48,026 nucleotides of DNA from Candidatus Gastranaerophilales bacterium (GTDB lineage: Bacteria > Cyanobacteriota > Vampirovibrionia > Gastranaerophilales > Gastranaerophilaceae). Of this stretch, positions 26,739 to 37,170 are shown piece after piece. Every line of letters starts with the position of its first letter. Position 1 is the first letter of the stretch. The stretch covers positions 1 to 48,026 of the forward strand of contig CALUQH010000022.1 of the NCBI GenBank assembly GCA_944322885.1, in the 5' to 3' direction. The position numbers were made by a program, and so were the translations under genes. The notes under the pieces were generated by a model that worked only from the letters and a program-made list of their open reading frames with translations, did not search any database and was not told the origin of the DNA.

Positions 26739-26975
26739 ATGGTTGATGAAATTAAGCTTGATACAAAAAATTTGTCAAAACAATTAAAATATTTGGCTGA
26801 CATTGAAGGACTCAATATGACTCTTCTAAAATATGCCGTAAATGAACTGTTTAATAAAAAAGACAGCGTCAGAAATCTTTATAACAAGCTTAAGCACAAA
26901 AGACTGCGGGTCACTGAACTTGCAGAAATTGCAGAGGTTTTAAATTACGAAATTATTTTAAGGAAGAAACCTTAG
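26739..26975 (+). CDS. Small helix-turn-helix-like hypothetical protein
   Basis: A 78-residue protein starting MVDEIKLDTKNLSKQLKYLA, with a C-terminal KRLRVTELAEIAEVLNYEI that resembles an XRE/phage-repressor recognition helix pair. An in-frame ATG 12 codons upstream exists but is followed by a Lys/Ile-rich stretch that looks non-coding. No strong ribosome site is seen at either start, which lowers confidence. Its 3' end overlaps the convergent SDR gene by 23 bases. The plausible role is DNA binding, without a known target. Confidence 0.6.
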   Translation: MVDEIKLDTKNLSKQLKYLADIEGLNMTLLKYAVNELFNKKDSVRNLYNKLKHKRLRVTELAEIAEVLNYEIILRKKP

Positions 26976-27771
26976 CTTTAATCCCGTATTTTATCATCTT
27001 ATTTAGCCAATCCTGCGGGAGTTTGGAAACCAATTTTGCAAAAAAAGCATCCCTGCCTACAGTATAAGTTGATTTTGGATTTTCCATCCTGTCAATTTTT
27101 ATTACTAAATCCGTAACTCTGTGAACATCAAGTCCGTTAGTTTCGTTTTTCTTTGCATTTGCAATCATATACTGCATTTCTTTTTTATATTCTTTACATC
27201 TCTCTATTGATTTTTTATTTATTTCAACAGATTTTCCCCACAGCGGAGTCGCAATTACTCCGGGTTTCACAGATACGACTTTAATATTTGATTCAACAGC
27301 CATTGAATTAAAAAGAATATCCAAAGCCCGCTTTGATGCACAATAAGGTGCAACAAACGGAAATATGCCAAAACTTGCCATTGAACTAATGTTAATAACT
27401 TTCCCATCCCTCAGCAAAGGCAGAAGCCTCTGGGTTAAATCAAGATGAGAAAATGTATTCACTTCAAACTGTTTTCTTATATCATCAACATCAATTCTAT
27501 CAATTAAGCCTGCAACAACACATCCTGCAACATTTATAATTGTATCGATTTTATCAGTTTTTGATTTTATATAAGCAGCAGCCTGAGCTATTGACTCTTT
27601 TCTTTCCATATTAATATAGAAAGGAATTACATTATCAGAAACGGATTTTAAATCTTCAAGATACTTCTCATTTCTGTAACCGGCAAAAACAATATTATCT
27701 TTTGCAAAAGCTTCTAATAAAGTTTTTCCTATACCTGATGTAGTTCCTGTAATAACATAAGTCTTTTTCAT
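26953..27771 (-). CDS. Short-chain dehydrogenase/reductase
   Basis: A 272-residue classical SDR. The cofactor motif TGTTSGIG is at residues 8-15, with NVAGCV at the NAG position and ISSMASFGIF; the catalytic YCASK is present. The C-terminal third is longer than in FabG and is hydrophilic, as in SDRs acting on lipid or sterol-like substrates, but the substrate is not readable. It lies 12 bases downstream of the gspF stop, so it may be transcribed with the secretion operon; its function there is unclear. Its 3' end overlaps the convergent small gene by 23 bases. Confidence 0.85.
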   Translation of the reverse strand: MKKTYVITGTTSGIGKTLLEAFAKDNIVFAGYRNEKYLEDLKSVSDNVIPFYINMERKESIAQAAAYIKSKTDKIDTIINVAGCVVAGLIDRIDVDDIRKQFEVNTFSHLDLTQRLLPLLRDGKVINISSMASFGIFPFVAPYCASKRALDILFNSMAVESNIKVVSVKPGVIATPLWGKSVEINKKSIERCKEYKKEMQYMIANAKKNETNGLDVHRVTDLVIKIDRMENPKSTYTVGRDAFFAKLVSKLPQDWLNKMIKYGIKAKVSSLK

Positions 27772-27783
27772 TCTTTATCCTTA

Positions 27784-29007
27784 TTAATCTGTCATGTAAG
27801 AATTGAACAACGGTAAGTACAGAGCAAGAGCCAGAGTTAGTACGATACTACCGATTACGATAAGCATTATCGGTTCAATCATCTTCGTCATCGTATCAAT
27901 AATACCGTCAAGCATTTTATCAATATATGAAGTTGCCTGTAATAACATTTCACCAAGGTTACCTGATTGTTCACCGGTTGCAATCATAAACAGTATCATT
28001 TTTGGCATAACACGTGTTGATCTGAGAGCAATTGATAAATGCTGCCCCTGCTGAACCTTTAATGTGGCTGTTTCAATTTTTGTTTTCAAAGTATGGTTAG
28101 TAAGCGTCATATTTGCAAGATACAAACACTCAATAATCGGAACACCCGCATCATAAGCAACCTGCATAACTGCAATAAAGTTTGCAAAGTTTGAGTATTC
28201 AATAAGAGCGGAAAGAAGAGGAACCTTTAAAACATATTCATCAACTTTTCTCTTTGAAGGCTGCCATTTCATTATAAATGTACAAGTTCCGACAATTGAA
28301 CCGACAATTATAGGGGCAAAAAACCAGTACGTTTTCAAAAATACACCCGCACTCATCAATGTTGCCGTAATCCAGGGAAGTTCTTTTCCCATACCGTCAA
28401 ACATTTCTTTAAATACAGGGAATACAAACATTAACATAACAAGTACGATAATAATTGCCAAAAGTATAACGAACATAGGATACATCAATGTTCCAATAAC
28501 CTTACCTCTGATATTTGCTTCTTTTTGTTGAAGTTCCAACAAACGTTGTAATGTTTTTTCCAATTCACCGGAATCTTCACCGGCTTTTACAAGCCCGATA
28601 TAAACCTGTCCGAATTGTTCCGGATACTTAGCAATGGTATCGGCAAAAGTCGCACCTGCCATAATCTGGCGTCTTAATTCCTTAGCAACCTCACGTACTT
28701 TTAACTTTGCAGCGTCATTTTCAATAAACATTAATGATTCAATAATAGGAATACCGGCCTGTGCAAGAATTTGAAGCGTTGAAGTGAAATCAATACGATC
28801 TTGAAGGCCTAATTTATGGACTTTACCGCCTTTTACTCCTTTTTGTAATGCTTTTTCTTCTTCCTTTGATTTTTCTTCGTAAACCTTAGTCGGAATAAAG
28901 CCGAGCTTACGGATAGCTTCTCTTGCTTCCCGCTGATCAGCCGCATCAACCTTTCCTTTTACAATATCTTTATTATTTTTTAATGCTATATAGTTATATA
29001 TTGCCAT
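27784..29007 (-). CDS. gspF: GspF/PilC-family inner membrane platform protein
   Basis: A 407-residue polytopic protein with two T2SSF domains (about residues 70-195 and 270-395), each ending in hydrophobic helices, e.g. VIGTLMYPMFVILLAIIIVL and IEPIMLIVIGSIVLTLALAL. Family motifs LQILAQAGIPIIESL, GEDSGELEKTLQRL and GEQSGNLGEMLLQ are present. It forms the platform that couples the assembly ATPase to pseudopilin insertion in type II secretion or type IV pili. Nine bases follow gspE. It is third in the D-E-F order typical of type II secretion loci. Confidence 0.93.
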   Translation of the reverse strand: MAIYNYIALKNNKDIVKGKVDAADQREAREAIRKLGFIPTKVYEEKSKEEEKALQKGVKGGKVHKLGLQDRIDFTSTLQILAQAGIPIIESLMFIENDAAKLKVREVAKELRRQIMAGATFADTIAKYPEQFGQVYIGLVKAGEDSGELEKTLQRLLELQQKEANIRGKVIGTLMYPMFVILLAIIIVLVMLMFVFPVFKEMFDGMGKELPWITATLMSAGVFLKTYWFFAPIIVGSIVGTCTFIMKWQPSKRKVDEYVLKVPLLSALIEYSNFANFIAVMQVAYDAGVPIIECLYLANMTLTNHTLKTKIETATLKVQQGQHLSIALRSTRVMPKMILFMIATGEQSGNLGEMLLQATSYIDKMLDGIIDTMTKMIEPIMLIVIGSIVLTLALALYLPLFNSYMTD

Positions 29008-29015
29008 AGTATCTC

Positions 29016-31025
29016 CTACTCATTAACAACACCGAGGACTCTCACAAATTCGTCAATTGTAGTTTCACCATTGAGAATATGATTTATACAAGATTCATGG
29101 AGTGTTCTCATGCCGTTTTTTACTGCCGCTTCTTCAATTTCCAAATCATGTGCACCTCTGGCTATTAATTTTTTAATTTCCTTTGTTATAGTCATAATCT
29201 CGTATACGCCGAGCCTGCCTTTATAGCCCGTGAAATCACATTTCGCACAACCTCGGGCCCTATATATAGGCTTTTTAATAAATTCCTGAATATCTTCTTC
29301 ATTCGCAATAATTTGTCGTGCTTCATCATGCGTCGGGGAATACTGCTCTTTACAGTCATCACATAACTTTCTTACAAGACGCTGTGCAATAACGCCCGAT
29401 AATGTTGACGAAACCAAATAGTCCTTTGCACCCATTTCTATTAAACGTGTAACAGTAGCCGCTGCAGAGTTTGTGTGAACCGTACTTAACACAAGGTGAC
29501 CTGTTAAGGCTGCGGAAATCGCAATTTCCAGCGTTTCGTAGTCACGAATTTCACCAACCAGAATGATATCAGGGTCCTGTCTTAAAATTGCTCGCATACA
29601 TGATGCAAATGTAATTCCCGCCTTGGCGTTAATTTGTGATTGATTAATACCTTCCAGTTTAATTTCTATCGGGTCTTCAATTGTCGTAATATTTACATCT
29701 TCATCATTCAAACTTTTTAAAACCGAATACAAAGTTGTTGTTTTACCAGAACCAGTAGGACCTGATGTAAGTATAATACCGTTCGGACAGCTGACCATAT
29801 TCTTTATCTTAGCAATATCTTCATCAGTACCGCCGATAAGTTTAATATTTTTGTCATCTGCATTCAAACTTACTGCAGGCGCAAGAATACGAATACAAAC
29901 CTTTTCTTTTCCCGAAACAGGCAGGGTATTAATACGGAAGTCATAAGAACCGTTTTTATATTTAATTGAAAAAGTACCATCCTGAGGTCTTCTGTGTTCT
30001 GCAATATTCATTCTAGATAAAACCTTAAAACGAGCAATAACAGAAGTTTCAACCTTTGGCGGAATATCAAGAACTTTTTGGAGCATGCCGTCTTTTCTGT
30101 ATCGGACAATATAACCAGACAGACGGGGCTCAATATGAATATCCGATACTTTACTATCTATTGCGTTGGTTATTATCTGATTAACAAACTTTGCAACAGA
30201 ACCTGTTGAATCCTTAAGCTGTTTGTCAACCATATCAGCAAGAGATTCTTCAGCTTCAAATTCCTCTGCCTCGCTTTCAATCTGTTTGATAACCCTCTCT
30301 GTTTCCTTCTTCTGTTCGCTGAAGAATGTATTCAAAGAGTTTTCAAACTCGTAATGAGTCATCAACAGTTGTTTAGGATTTTGCCCTGTCAAATAAATAA
30401 TTTCTTTTAAGACATCAGGTTTAACAGGAGTGACAACACCTAATATAAGCGTTTTTCCATCAGATGAAATCGGAATAATTTTATTGGTTTTAATAAAATC
30501 TTCAGGTAAAATCTTGATAAATTTTTCCTGAGATGCAAGCTGTTCAGGTGTTACAAGATCATAACCCGTTTGAAGATGCAAGATTTCTTTCAATTGATCA
30601 AGCGTAATAAATCCGAGTTTAAATAAAGTTGAACCTATTGGAATTTTTTGACGTTTACTTTCGGCCAACGCTTGTAAAAGCTGAACATCATTAATATAGC
30701 CCTTCTGAACAAGAAGTTCGCCTAATCTGACCTGCTTTGATGTTCCGTCATCATGGCCATCCTTATTAAACTCATCTTTCAGACTGGCAATCAAATCAGA
30801 CAAATCCTGATCAGGTACCTGAATAAATTTAACCTGCTGTGGGTAAAACTCTTTCAGTTTAAGATTTATGACTTCTTTATCAGATGTTGAATTAATAGCT
30901 ACAAACAGGAAATTATCTTTAACACTAATTGGAACAAATTTATATTGTTCCAATAGTGCGCTGTTTAATTTATGCAGTATCTGCAAATTGATACTATTTT
31001 TTAACCTGCTTAGTAGTTCATTCAT
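29016..31025 (-). CDS. gspE: GspE/PilB-family assembly ATPase with MshEN domain
   Basis: A 669-residue cytoplasmic ATPase. Residues about 100-150 carry two MshEN-type halves (R100LGELLVQKGYI and GSTLFKLGFITLDQLKEILHLQ), the c-di-GMP-binding motif known from MshE-type ATPases. The final Gln of the first half reads Ser. The catalytic core has Walker A GPTGSGKTTTLY, the Asp box/Walker B region ILVGEIRDYETLE, and His box TVHTNSAAATVTRL. Four zinc-binding cysteines are CDDC and CAKC. The segment at residues 28-80 (KFVPISVKDNFLFVAINSTS) resembles the one around 180-245 (NKIIPISSDGKTLILGVVTP), suggesting an N-terminal domain duplication. It lies between gspD and gspF. Confidence 0.93.
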   Translation of the reverse strand: MNELLSRLKNSINLQILHKLNSALLEQYKFVPISVKDNFLFVAINSTSDKEVINLKLKEFYPQQVKFIQVPDQDLSDLIASLKDEFNKDGHDDGTSKQVRLGELLVQKGYINDVQLLQALAESKRQKIPIGSTLFKLGFITLDQLKEILHLQTGYDLVTPEQLASQEKFIKILPEDFIKTNKIIPISSDGKTLILGVVTPVKPDVLKEIIYLTGQNPKQLLMTHYEFENSLNTFFSEQKKETERVIKQIESEAEEFEAEESLADMVDKQLKDSTGSVAKFVNQIITNAIDSKVSDIHIEPRLSGYIVRYRKDGMLQKVLDIPPKVETSVIARFKVLSRMNIAEHRRPQDGTFSIKYKNGSYDFRINTLPVSGKEKVCIRILAPAVSLNADDKNIKLIGGTDEDIAKIKNMVSCPNGIILTSGPTGSGKTTTLYSVLKSLNDEDVNITTIEDPIEIKLEGINQSQINAKAGITFASCMRAILRQDPDIILVGEIRDYETLEIAISAALTGHLVLSTVHTNSAAATVTRLIEMGAKDYLVSSTLSGVIAQRLVRKLCDDCKEQYSPTHDEARQIIANEEDIQEFIKKPIYRARGCAKCDFTGYKGRLGVYEIMTITKEIKKLIARGAHDLEIEEAAVKNGMRTLHESCINHILNGETTIDEFVRVLGVVNE

Positions 31026-31049
31026 TTTATATTTATATTAATATTATAT

Positions 31050-32990
31050 TTACAATGTGTCAGTGTTTCCAACCGCATCCTCATTATCTGTTACTATTTT
31101 CGGAGTAATCATTATAATCATTTCATTCTTTGTTTTTTCACTTGTAGTATCTCTGAACAAGAGTCCAATTAACGGAATATCTCCTAAGAAAGGTACTTTC
31201 CCAATTGACTTATGTTCTTCTTCCTGAATTAAACCACCTATTACAAGGGTTTCTCCATCTTTAATTCTTACATTTTTTAAATCAAGATTTCTTCTTGATA
31301 ATAAAGTTGCAGCAATATATTGACCATTTTCATCTTCCCCAGGGATTTGTTCTAAAATTGTAGCATATTCCGGTTTGATATTTAATGTTACATACCCATC
31401 AGGGCTGATAAACGGCGTAATCCCTACTTTTATACCAGCATCTTCACCAATATTATATGTTCTTGAGGCAACAACACCACCGGTGTATGCGCTCTGTTCG
31501 GTTTCTGTCGTTTCAATATAATCCTGAGTAATATCTATTGTTGCTTCCTGTCCGTTAGTTATTAAAATTTTAGGATTTGCTACAACGCGTCCTTTTCCGT
31601 TATTTATAACATAATTAATAGCATAAGAAATATTTACAGGTCCTTTAAACGGTGTAAGAGTATTGGTTACTGAAGGGGTTTCACTTGTTGTATCATATAC
31701 ATCATAACCACTACCTGTTATAAATATCGGATGCATAGGATCTGTTCTAGTTGTACCACCGCTAAATGAAGCAGAAAATGTATTACTCAAGAATGTCCAA
31801 GAGTTATGAAATTCTTTACTACCGGATTCGTTCAATTCAATAATAGAAACTTCAAGATAAGCCTGCGGTTGTTTTTTATCAGTTTGAGCGATAAAGTCTT
31901 TAATCATTTCGATTTGCTGTTCGGAACCGCCCATTATATTAATAGTACCTAATTGTGAATAATAGGCTATTGATAAATTCTGGAGTCCAAGAGAGGCCAA
32001 GTCACCAGCTGCCTGACCATCAATTGTACAAGCAATGGTTCCTTCATTTAAGACCATACTGGAGCTTCCACCTCCTGAACTGCTACCACCAGCTGCGGCA
32101 CCAGTCATAACTCCGCTAATAGATGCGGCTGCTCCCGTTGCTGTTCCACCGGCCGGTGCTGTTGCAGGAGTAGCACCTGCACCTGCGCCACCAGCTGCAC
32201 CACCGCTACCACCGGCTGCACCACCGCCACCACTGGCGCCACCTGAACCAGCAGCAGGCATTAACATGTTACATATCATAGTTGCCATTTCCGCAGGTGT
32301 TGTATGATTTACTTTAAATATAGTTGTCTGAGGCTTTTTATCAAATTTTTCAACAATCTTCTGAGCTATTGCAACATCATTTTTACCCCCGAAAACAATC
32401 AATTCATTTGTTACAGGATTTGTTGTTACAATTTGTGAATTTGAAATACCCGATTTATTCATAGAATAAATATTTTTATTCAAAAAATCAGCCAGAGCAG
32501 AAGCACTTACATATTTCACAGGAATTAGTGTCATATTTTGTTTTGCCAGATTGAAGTTTTCGGTTCCTGCACCTGCAACTATTATTGTTTTATCCTGGAC
32601 AACATAGTTTAAATCACTTATTTCCATAACTAAATCGAATGCTTCGTTCAAAGGAACGTCTACAAGATCAAGTGTAACCGTTCCGGCTACGGAATTATGA
32701 AAAATAATATTCATGCCTGCTTTATCTGCAAACATTCTTAAAACTTGCTTCACATCAGAATCCCTCAAGCTTATACTAATAGGGATATTTTTGTCCGTAA
32801 AGCTTACGTCACCTTTTAATTTTAAACTACTTAAGCCGTTATCCTCATTTCTTAAAACCGGTTTACCGGCTTCGCCGTATTGTATAACTGCGGCATCTTC
32901 CATTGCTAATGATGTTAACAAACCATTGGATAACATAAATGTTGTTAACATTAGCCCTGCAATTAATTTTTTAATCATACTATTTTTCAT
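31050..32990 (-). CDS. gspD: Secretin GspD/PilQ with Gly/Ala-rich insertion
   Basis: A 646-residue outer-membrane channel protein. It has a signal peptide (residues 1-28) and an STN/N0-like domain (ISISLRDSDVKQVLRMFADK). An N1-type domain (IPVKYVSASALADFL) and a further N-domain follow. In the middle (roughly residues 245-320) lies a low-complexity Gly/Ala/Ser stretch (GASGGGGAAGGSGGAAGGAG). The C-terminal secretin core contains VVANPKILITNGQEATI, VGITPFISPDGYVTLNI and the terminal GGLIQEEEHKSIGKVPFLGD. The insertion probably is a flexible loop in the periplasmic part. AGGAGCAGAT precedes the ATG. Confidence 0.93.
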   Translation of the reverse strand: MKNSMIKKLIAGLMLTTFMLSNGLLTSLAMEDAAVIQYGEAGKPVLRNEDNGLSSLKLKGDVSFTDKNIPISISLRDSDVKQVLRMFADKAGMNIIFHNSVAGTVTLDLVDVPLNEAFDLVMEISDLNYVVQDKTIIVAGAGTENFNLAKQNMTLIPVKYVSASALADFLNKNIYSMNKSGISNSQIVTTNPVTNELIVFGGKNDVAIAQKIVEKFDKKPQTTIFKVNHTTPAEMATMICNMLMPAAGSGGASGGGGAAGGSGGAAGGAGAGATPATAPAGGTATGAAASISGVMTGAAAGGSSSGGGSSSMVLNEGTIACTIDGQAAGDLASLGLQNLSIAYYSQLGTINIMGGSEQQIEMIKDFIAQTDKKQPQAYLEVSIIELNESGSKEFHNSWTFLSNTFSASFSGGTTRTDPMHPIFITGSGYDVYDTTSETPSVTNTLTPFKGPVNISYAINYVINNGKGRVVANPKILITNGQEATIDITQDYIETTETEQSAYTGGVVASRTYNIGEDAGIKVGITPFISPDGYVTLNIKPEYATILEQIPGEDENGQYIAATLLSRRNLDLKNVRIKDGETLVIGGLIQEEEHKSIGKVPFLGDIPLIGLLFRDTTSEKTKNEMIIMITPKIVTDNEDAVGNTDTL

Positions 32991-33016
32991 ATCTGCTCCT
33001 GATTGTTGTTTTACAT

Positions 33017-33673
33017 TTATTTTTTATTGACCGAATTTTTAATCCCGCCAAACTTGCTTTCAAGGTTTGAAATTGTATTAAAATTAATTCCGTCACCCGT
33101 AAACAATTCACCTACACCGGCTTTATAAACATTACTGCCAAATTGAACCGTTACTGTATCACGCCCTATAGACAAAACTTTATAGCCGTTAATTATATCG
33201 CCAGACCTAACAAGATAATCTGCTCCGCTGATATTAAGAATTGCAGACGGGTTTATGCTGTCAAACATAATACCGGAAACTTTTGTTGCCATAACATCCG
33301 TTGCTGTCGAGTCTACAACAATCGATTCCGGCGGCGGCATAAGATCAAAATTCTTAGGTTTAGGTTTTACTACAACCTTTTCTGATTCAGGTAAAAACGG
33401 GTCTGATCTACCCATATCCTCGACCGACATAGCAACCATAGAATTATTATTTTTTAAAGCATTTTGATCTGAAACGATTTCAACATCGTCATCACCGGCA
33501 ATTGCCGCATTAACACCATCATTACCAACCTTAACTTCATTCTGTTTGGTTTGTTCAGGGGATGGTATAGCAGTAATATCCTCTGTAGAATTATTCTGGG
33601 TACAGCCGGTTGTATTAAACATAATCACTGCTAAAAATACGACAAACAGGAAAATTCCAATTTTTTTGTTCAT
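33017..33673 (-). CDS. GspC/PilP-like periplasmic connector
   Basis: About 218 residues starting MNKKIGIFLFVVFLAVIMFN, a single N-terminal anchor or lipoprotein-like signal (NTTGC, a weak lipobox). A long polar linker contains MGRSDPFLPE. The C-terminal domain has VSGIMFDSINPSAILNISG and YLVRSGDIINGYKVLSIGRD, followed by VTVQFG, the small beta-domain pattern of PilP/GspC homology regions that contact the secretin. It is immediately upstream of gspD, as gspC is in type II loci. The start is uncertain: an in-frame GTG further upstream (33733) has AGGTGG very close by, and translation could start there and extend the cytoplasmic tail. Assignment to the family is from pattern, not certain. Confidence 0.7.
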   Translation of the reverse strand: MNKKIGIFLFVVFLAVIMFNTTGCTQNNSTEDITAIPSPEQTKQNEVKVGNDGVNAAIAGDDDVEIVSDQNALKNNNSMVAMSVEDMGRSDPFLPESEKVVVKPKPKNFDLMPPPESIVVDSTATDVMATKVSGIMFDSINPSAILNISGADYLVRSGDIINGYKVLSIGRDTVTVQFGSNVYKAGVGELFTGDGINFNTISNLESKFGGIKNSVNKK

Positions 33674-33899
33674 ATTCCAAAAGTTATCTTTTGTTAATTC
33701 TATGTTAAATCTCTCTCTAAAATTATTACTCACTTGCCACCTATTTCTTTTATATACGGTTTTAATTATAATTAAATATAATAAATACCGTATCAATTAT
33801 TTAATGTATTTAATTCAAAATAAATACACAATTATAACTAATTGTTAGTTTAGCATATTTTTTTGTTTAGGGCAAAATTTACAAAAGTGTTAAGAAAAA

Positions 33900-34769
33900 T
33901 TATTGAAAATTATTTGTAACAGCATAAATATATTCTAAAATTTGATCTAAATAATGTAAATCAGAATTTCCGTCAAGTACAAAATCTGCATACTCACGAC
34001 ATGGTTTAACATATTTTTCACCGGCATGTAGAAGATATTCCCAATGTTTGCGGGCATTTTCTTCATCCTGATTACGTTCCGTAACAGCGCGCTTAATAAT
34101 TCTTTCACGTCTGATATCACTCTCGGTTTCTATATATATTTTTACATCAAATACATCCTTAACATCTTCATACATCGTTGCAATTCCCTCGACAACTATA
34201 ATTTTATCGGAACGCACATCTAAAGATTTTGGGATAGAAACACCGGTTCCGTTAGGAACATATCTTGGGGCTTTAATATCCAAACCGTCAGCAAGCGATT
34301 CAAGGTCATGCTTTAATAAACTGAGCTGAAAACTCTCCGGCGCGTCAATATCATATCCGTTATCACGCAAATTATCAAAACTTCCGTATTGCTTAATTAA
34401 GTTCGAAATGTCATTGAAATAGTTATCGGTACTTAAAACGGAAACAGGCATGGAAAGCTGCTCTATAGTATTTTTTATTTCCTTGCAGATAGTTGATTTC
34501 CCTGATGCAGATTCTCCTGAAATACCTATCAAAAAGCGTTTTGAAGGATTATTAATCAGACGCTTTGTAAATCTGTTAATAAAAGTCGGATTAACTTCTT
34601 TAAAAACCGGATGTTCACACCTTTTATCATAAGCAAGAATTTGTTTAAACTTAGTTTGCAGATAAAACGCAAGAAATTCCCTTCCGGTTTTGGAGTTGAA
34701 GTCAGGCTTCAAAATCTTGTCATCAGAATTCAGTTCTTTTTCAATTAACAATTGCATTATATCGTCCAT
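33900..34769 (-). CDS. Uridine kinase-like nucleoside kinase
   Basis: A 289-residue protein. The P-loop is GISGESASGKSTIC at about residue 82, followed by STDNYFNDIS, DIDAPESFQ, APRYVPN and IIVVEGIATMYEDVKDVFD, then a lid RRERIIKRAVTERNQDEENA, all matching uridine kinase/phosphoribulokinase superfamily order. It probably phosphorylates uridine or a related nucleoside, but other substrates in the family are possible. The N-terminal 75 residues are an extra helical domain not found in short Udk enzymes. It stands alone on the minus strand with the terminal-inverted-repeat element upstream. Confidence 0.8.
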   Translation of the reverse strand: MDDIMQLLIEKELNSDDKILKPDFNSKTGREFLAFYLQTKFKQILAYDKRCEHPVFKEVNPTFINRFTKRLINNPSKRFLIGISGESASGKSTICKEIKNTIEQLSMPVSVLSTDNYFNDISNLIKQYGSFDNLRDNGYDIDAPESFQLSLLKHDLESLADGLDIKAPRYVPNGTGVSIPKSLDVRSDKIIVVEGIATMYEDVKDVFDVKIYIETESDIRRERIIKRAVTERNQDEENARKHWEYLLHAGEKYVKPCREYADFVLDGNSDLHYLDQILEYIYAVTNNFQ

Positions 34770-34885
34770 AAAAAGTTATGCAAAATATAATACACAAGAA
34801 AAAATTTTTTTGCTAGTTTAATATAAATAAATTTTACATAAGGCATGTTACGGGAAGTAAAACAATCTACTAAAGATACCTTGTT

Positions 34886-34915
34886 GATACTTTCTTGTAC
34901 CGACAAGAAAGTATC
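34886..34915. repeat. Perfect 13-base palindrome inside the element
   Basis: GATACTTTCTTGT, loop ACCG, ACAAGAAAGTATC. No T-run follows, so it is not an obvious terminator. Confidence 0.85.
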
Positions 34916-34995
34916 ACAAAGAAACTCTCGACCGACATTTCGCTCATTAATTAATTGTAACGCTCAACCAAAAACGACTGAACTCGCTAAATTTT

Positions 34996-35022
34996 TGTCA
35001 TTGCGGACTTGATCCGCAATCT
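34996..35022. repeat. Dispersed palindrome, copy 1
   Basis: TGTCATTGCGGA, CTTGA, TCCGCAATCT. Same layout as 39799-39825 with paired substitutions in the stem. Confidence 0.7.
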
Positions 35023-35238
35023 CATTACCGCTCAAACAATAGTCGTTTTGTTCTTGTTTCGCTAACATTAATTATTCGCTCCATTAATGGTCGAATCTTT
35101 TTATTACTCATTGGGTTTGAGGCACTTTTGCCACCCCAAAAGCCACAGTCTGGAAGATCCGCCGGAGGCAAATAAAGTAGGGTTAGTTTGTTTTTAGTTT
35201 CCGATAACATGCCTTATGTAAATTCTCAAATTACATAT

Positions 35239-35266
35239 TTGTTATTTTTTTTTCTTGTATTATAAT
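35239..35266 (+). promoter_or_regulatory. Sigma-70-type promoter for atpD-atpC
   Basis: TTGTTA at 35239-35244, 16-base spacer, TATAAT at 35261-35266; then AAAGGAGAGG before the atpD start at 35290. Confidence 0.65.
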
Positions 35267-35277
35267 AAATTTATTAA

Positions 35278-36696
<1,419 letters not shown>

Positions 36697-36775
36697 AAGG
36701 CAAGAAAGCAAGAAGGCAGGCTAAAACGCTTGCCCTCTTGTCATTAGGACTTCCTGCCCTCTGAAAGGAATTTTT
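36697..36775 (+). repeat. Intergenic spacer with repeat motif copy 2 and imperfect hairpin
   Basis: 36728-36754 (GCTTGCCCTCTTG ... GGACTTCC) matches 2091-2117. With the upstream CAAGAAGGCAGG it can form a hairpin with CTTGCCCTCTTG at 10 of 12 positions. It could influence atpC translation or be a processing site; no direct evidence. Confidence 0.45.
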
Positions 36776-37168
36776 ATGCATTTAAAAATAATCACACAGG
36801 AAAAAGTTGTATTTGATGAAGATGTAGATGAAATTTATACAAAAACTACTGACGGTGAGATGGGTATTTTAAAAAACCACGTTCCGGTTATGGCTGCTCT
36901 GGATATCGGAGTTACAAAAGCAGTAAAAAATAATGATTCAAAATTTTTTACAACTATGGGCGGAGTTTTTCAATTTAAAAACGACGAGGCACTAATTTTA
37001 ACATCAACAGCAGAATGCGGGGATGAAATTGATGTTACACGTGCGAAAGAAGCACTAAAAAGAGCTAAAGAAAGACTAGCCAACAAAGATGCACAAATTG
37101 ATGCAAAACGTGCAGAGGCAGCTTTAGCAAGAGCTATGGCAAGATTAAAAGCCACCTTGAATTCATAA
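36776..37168 (+). CDS. atpC: ATP synthase F1 epsilon subunit
   Basis: A 130-residue subunit of the central stalk. It has the N-terminal beta-sandwich (MHLKIITQEKVVFDEDVDEIY, TTDGEMGILKNHVPVM) and a C-terminal two-helix hairpin (ALKRAKERLANKDAQIDAKRAEAALARAMARLKATL) that can inhibit hydrolysis. Length is typical. A 79-base spacer with a repeat separates it from atpD, and CTGAAAGGAA precedes the ATG. The chromate-transporter gene starts two bases after its stop, so the two are likely on the same transcript. Confidence 0.92.
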   Translation: MHLKIITQEKVVFDEDVDEIYTKTTDGEMGILKNHVPVMAALDIGVTKAVKNNDSKFFTTMGGVFQFKNDEALILTSTAECGDEIDVTRAKEALKRAKERLANKDAQIDAKRAEAALARAMARLKATLNS

Positions 37169-37170
37169 GT

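Larger units (their letters stand above)
34833..35222. mobile_element. 390-base element with 17-18 base terminal inverted repeats (MITE-like)
   Basis: TTTACATAAGGCATGTTA begins at 34833 and its reverse complement TAACATGCCTTATGTAAA ends at 35222. This is the only spacer longer than 300 bases in the window, between the kinase gene and atpD. No credible gene is inside; a 61-codon frame exists on the minus strand but shows no protein-like features. Two further palindromes lie within (see below). A 3-base target duplication (ATT) is possible but not convincing. Non-autonomous mobile element is inference. Confidence 0.6.

Noticed and set aside
32035..32307. Pro/Ala-rich frame opposite the secretin
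   Set aside because: Antisense of the Gly/Ala insertion in gspD; no independent evidence.
35025..35210. 61-codon minus-strand frame in the 390-base element
   Set aside because: No ribosome site or protein-like features, and it overlaps palindromes and the inverted repeat end; probably non-coding.
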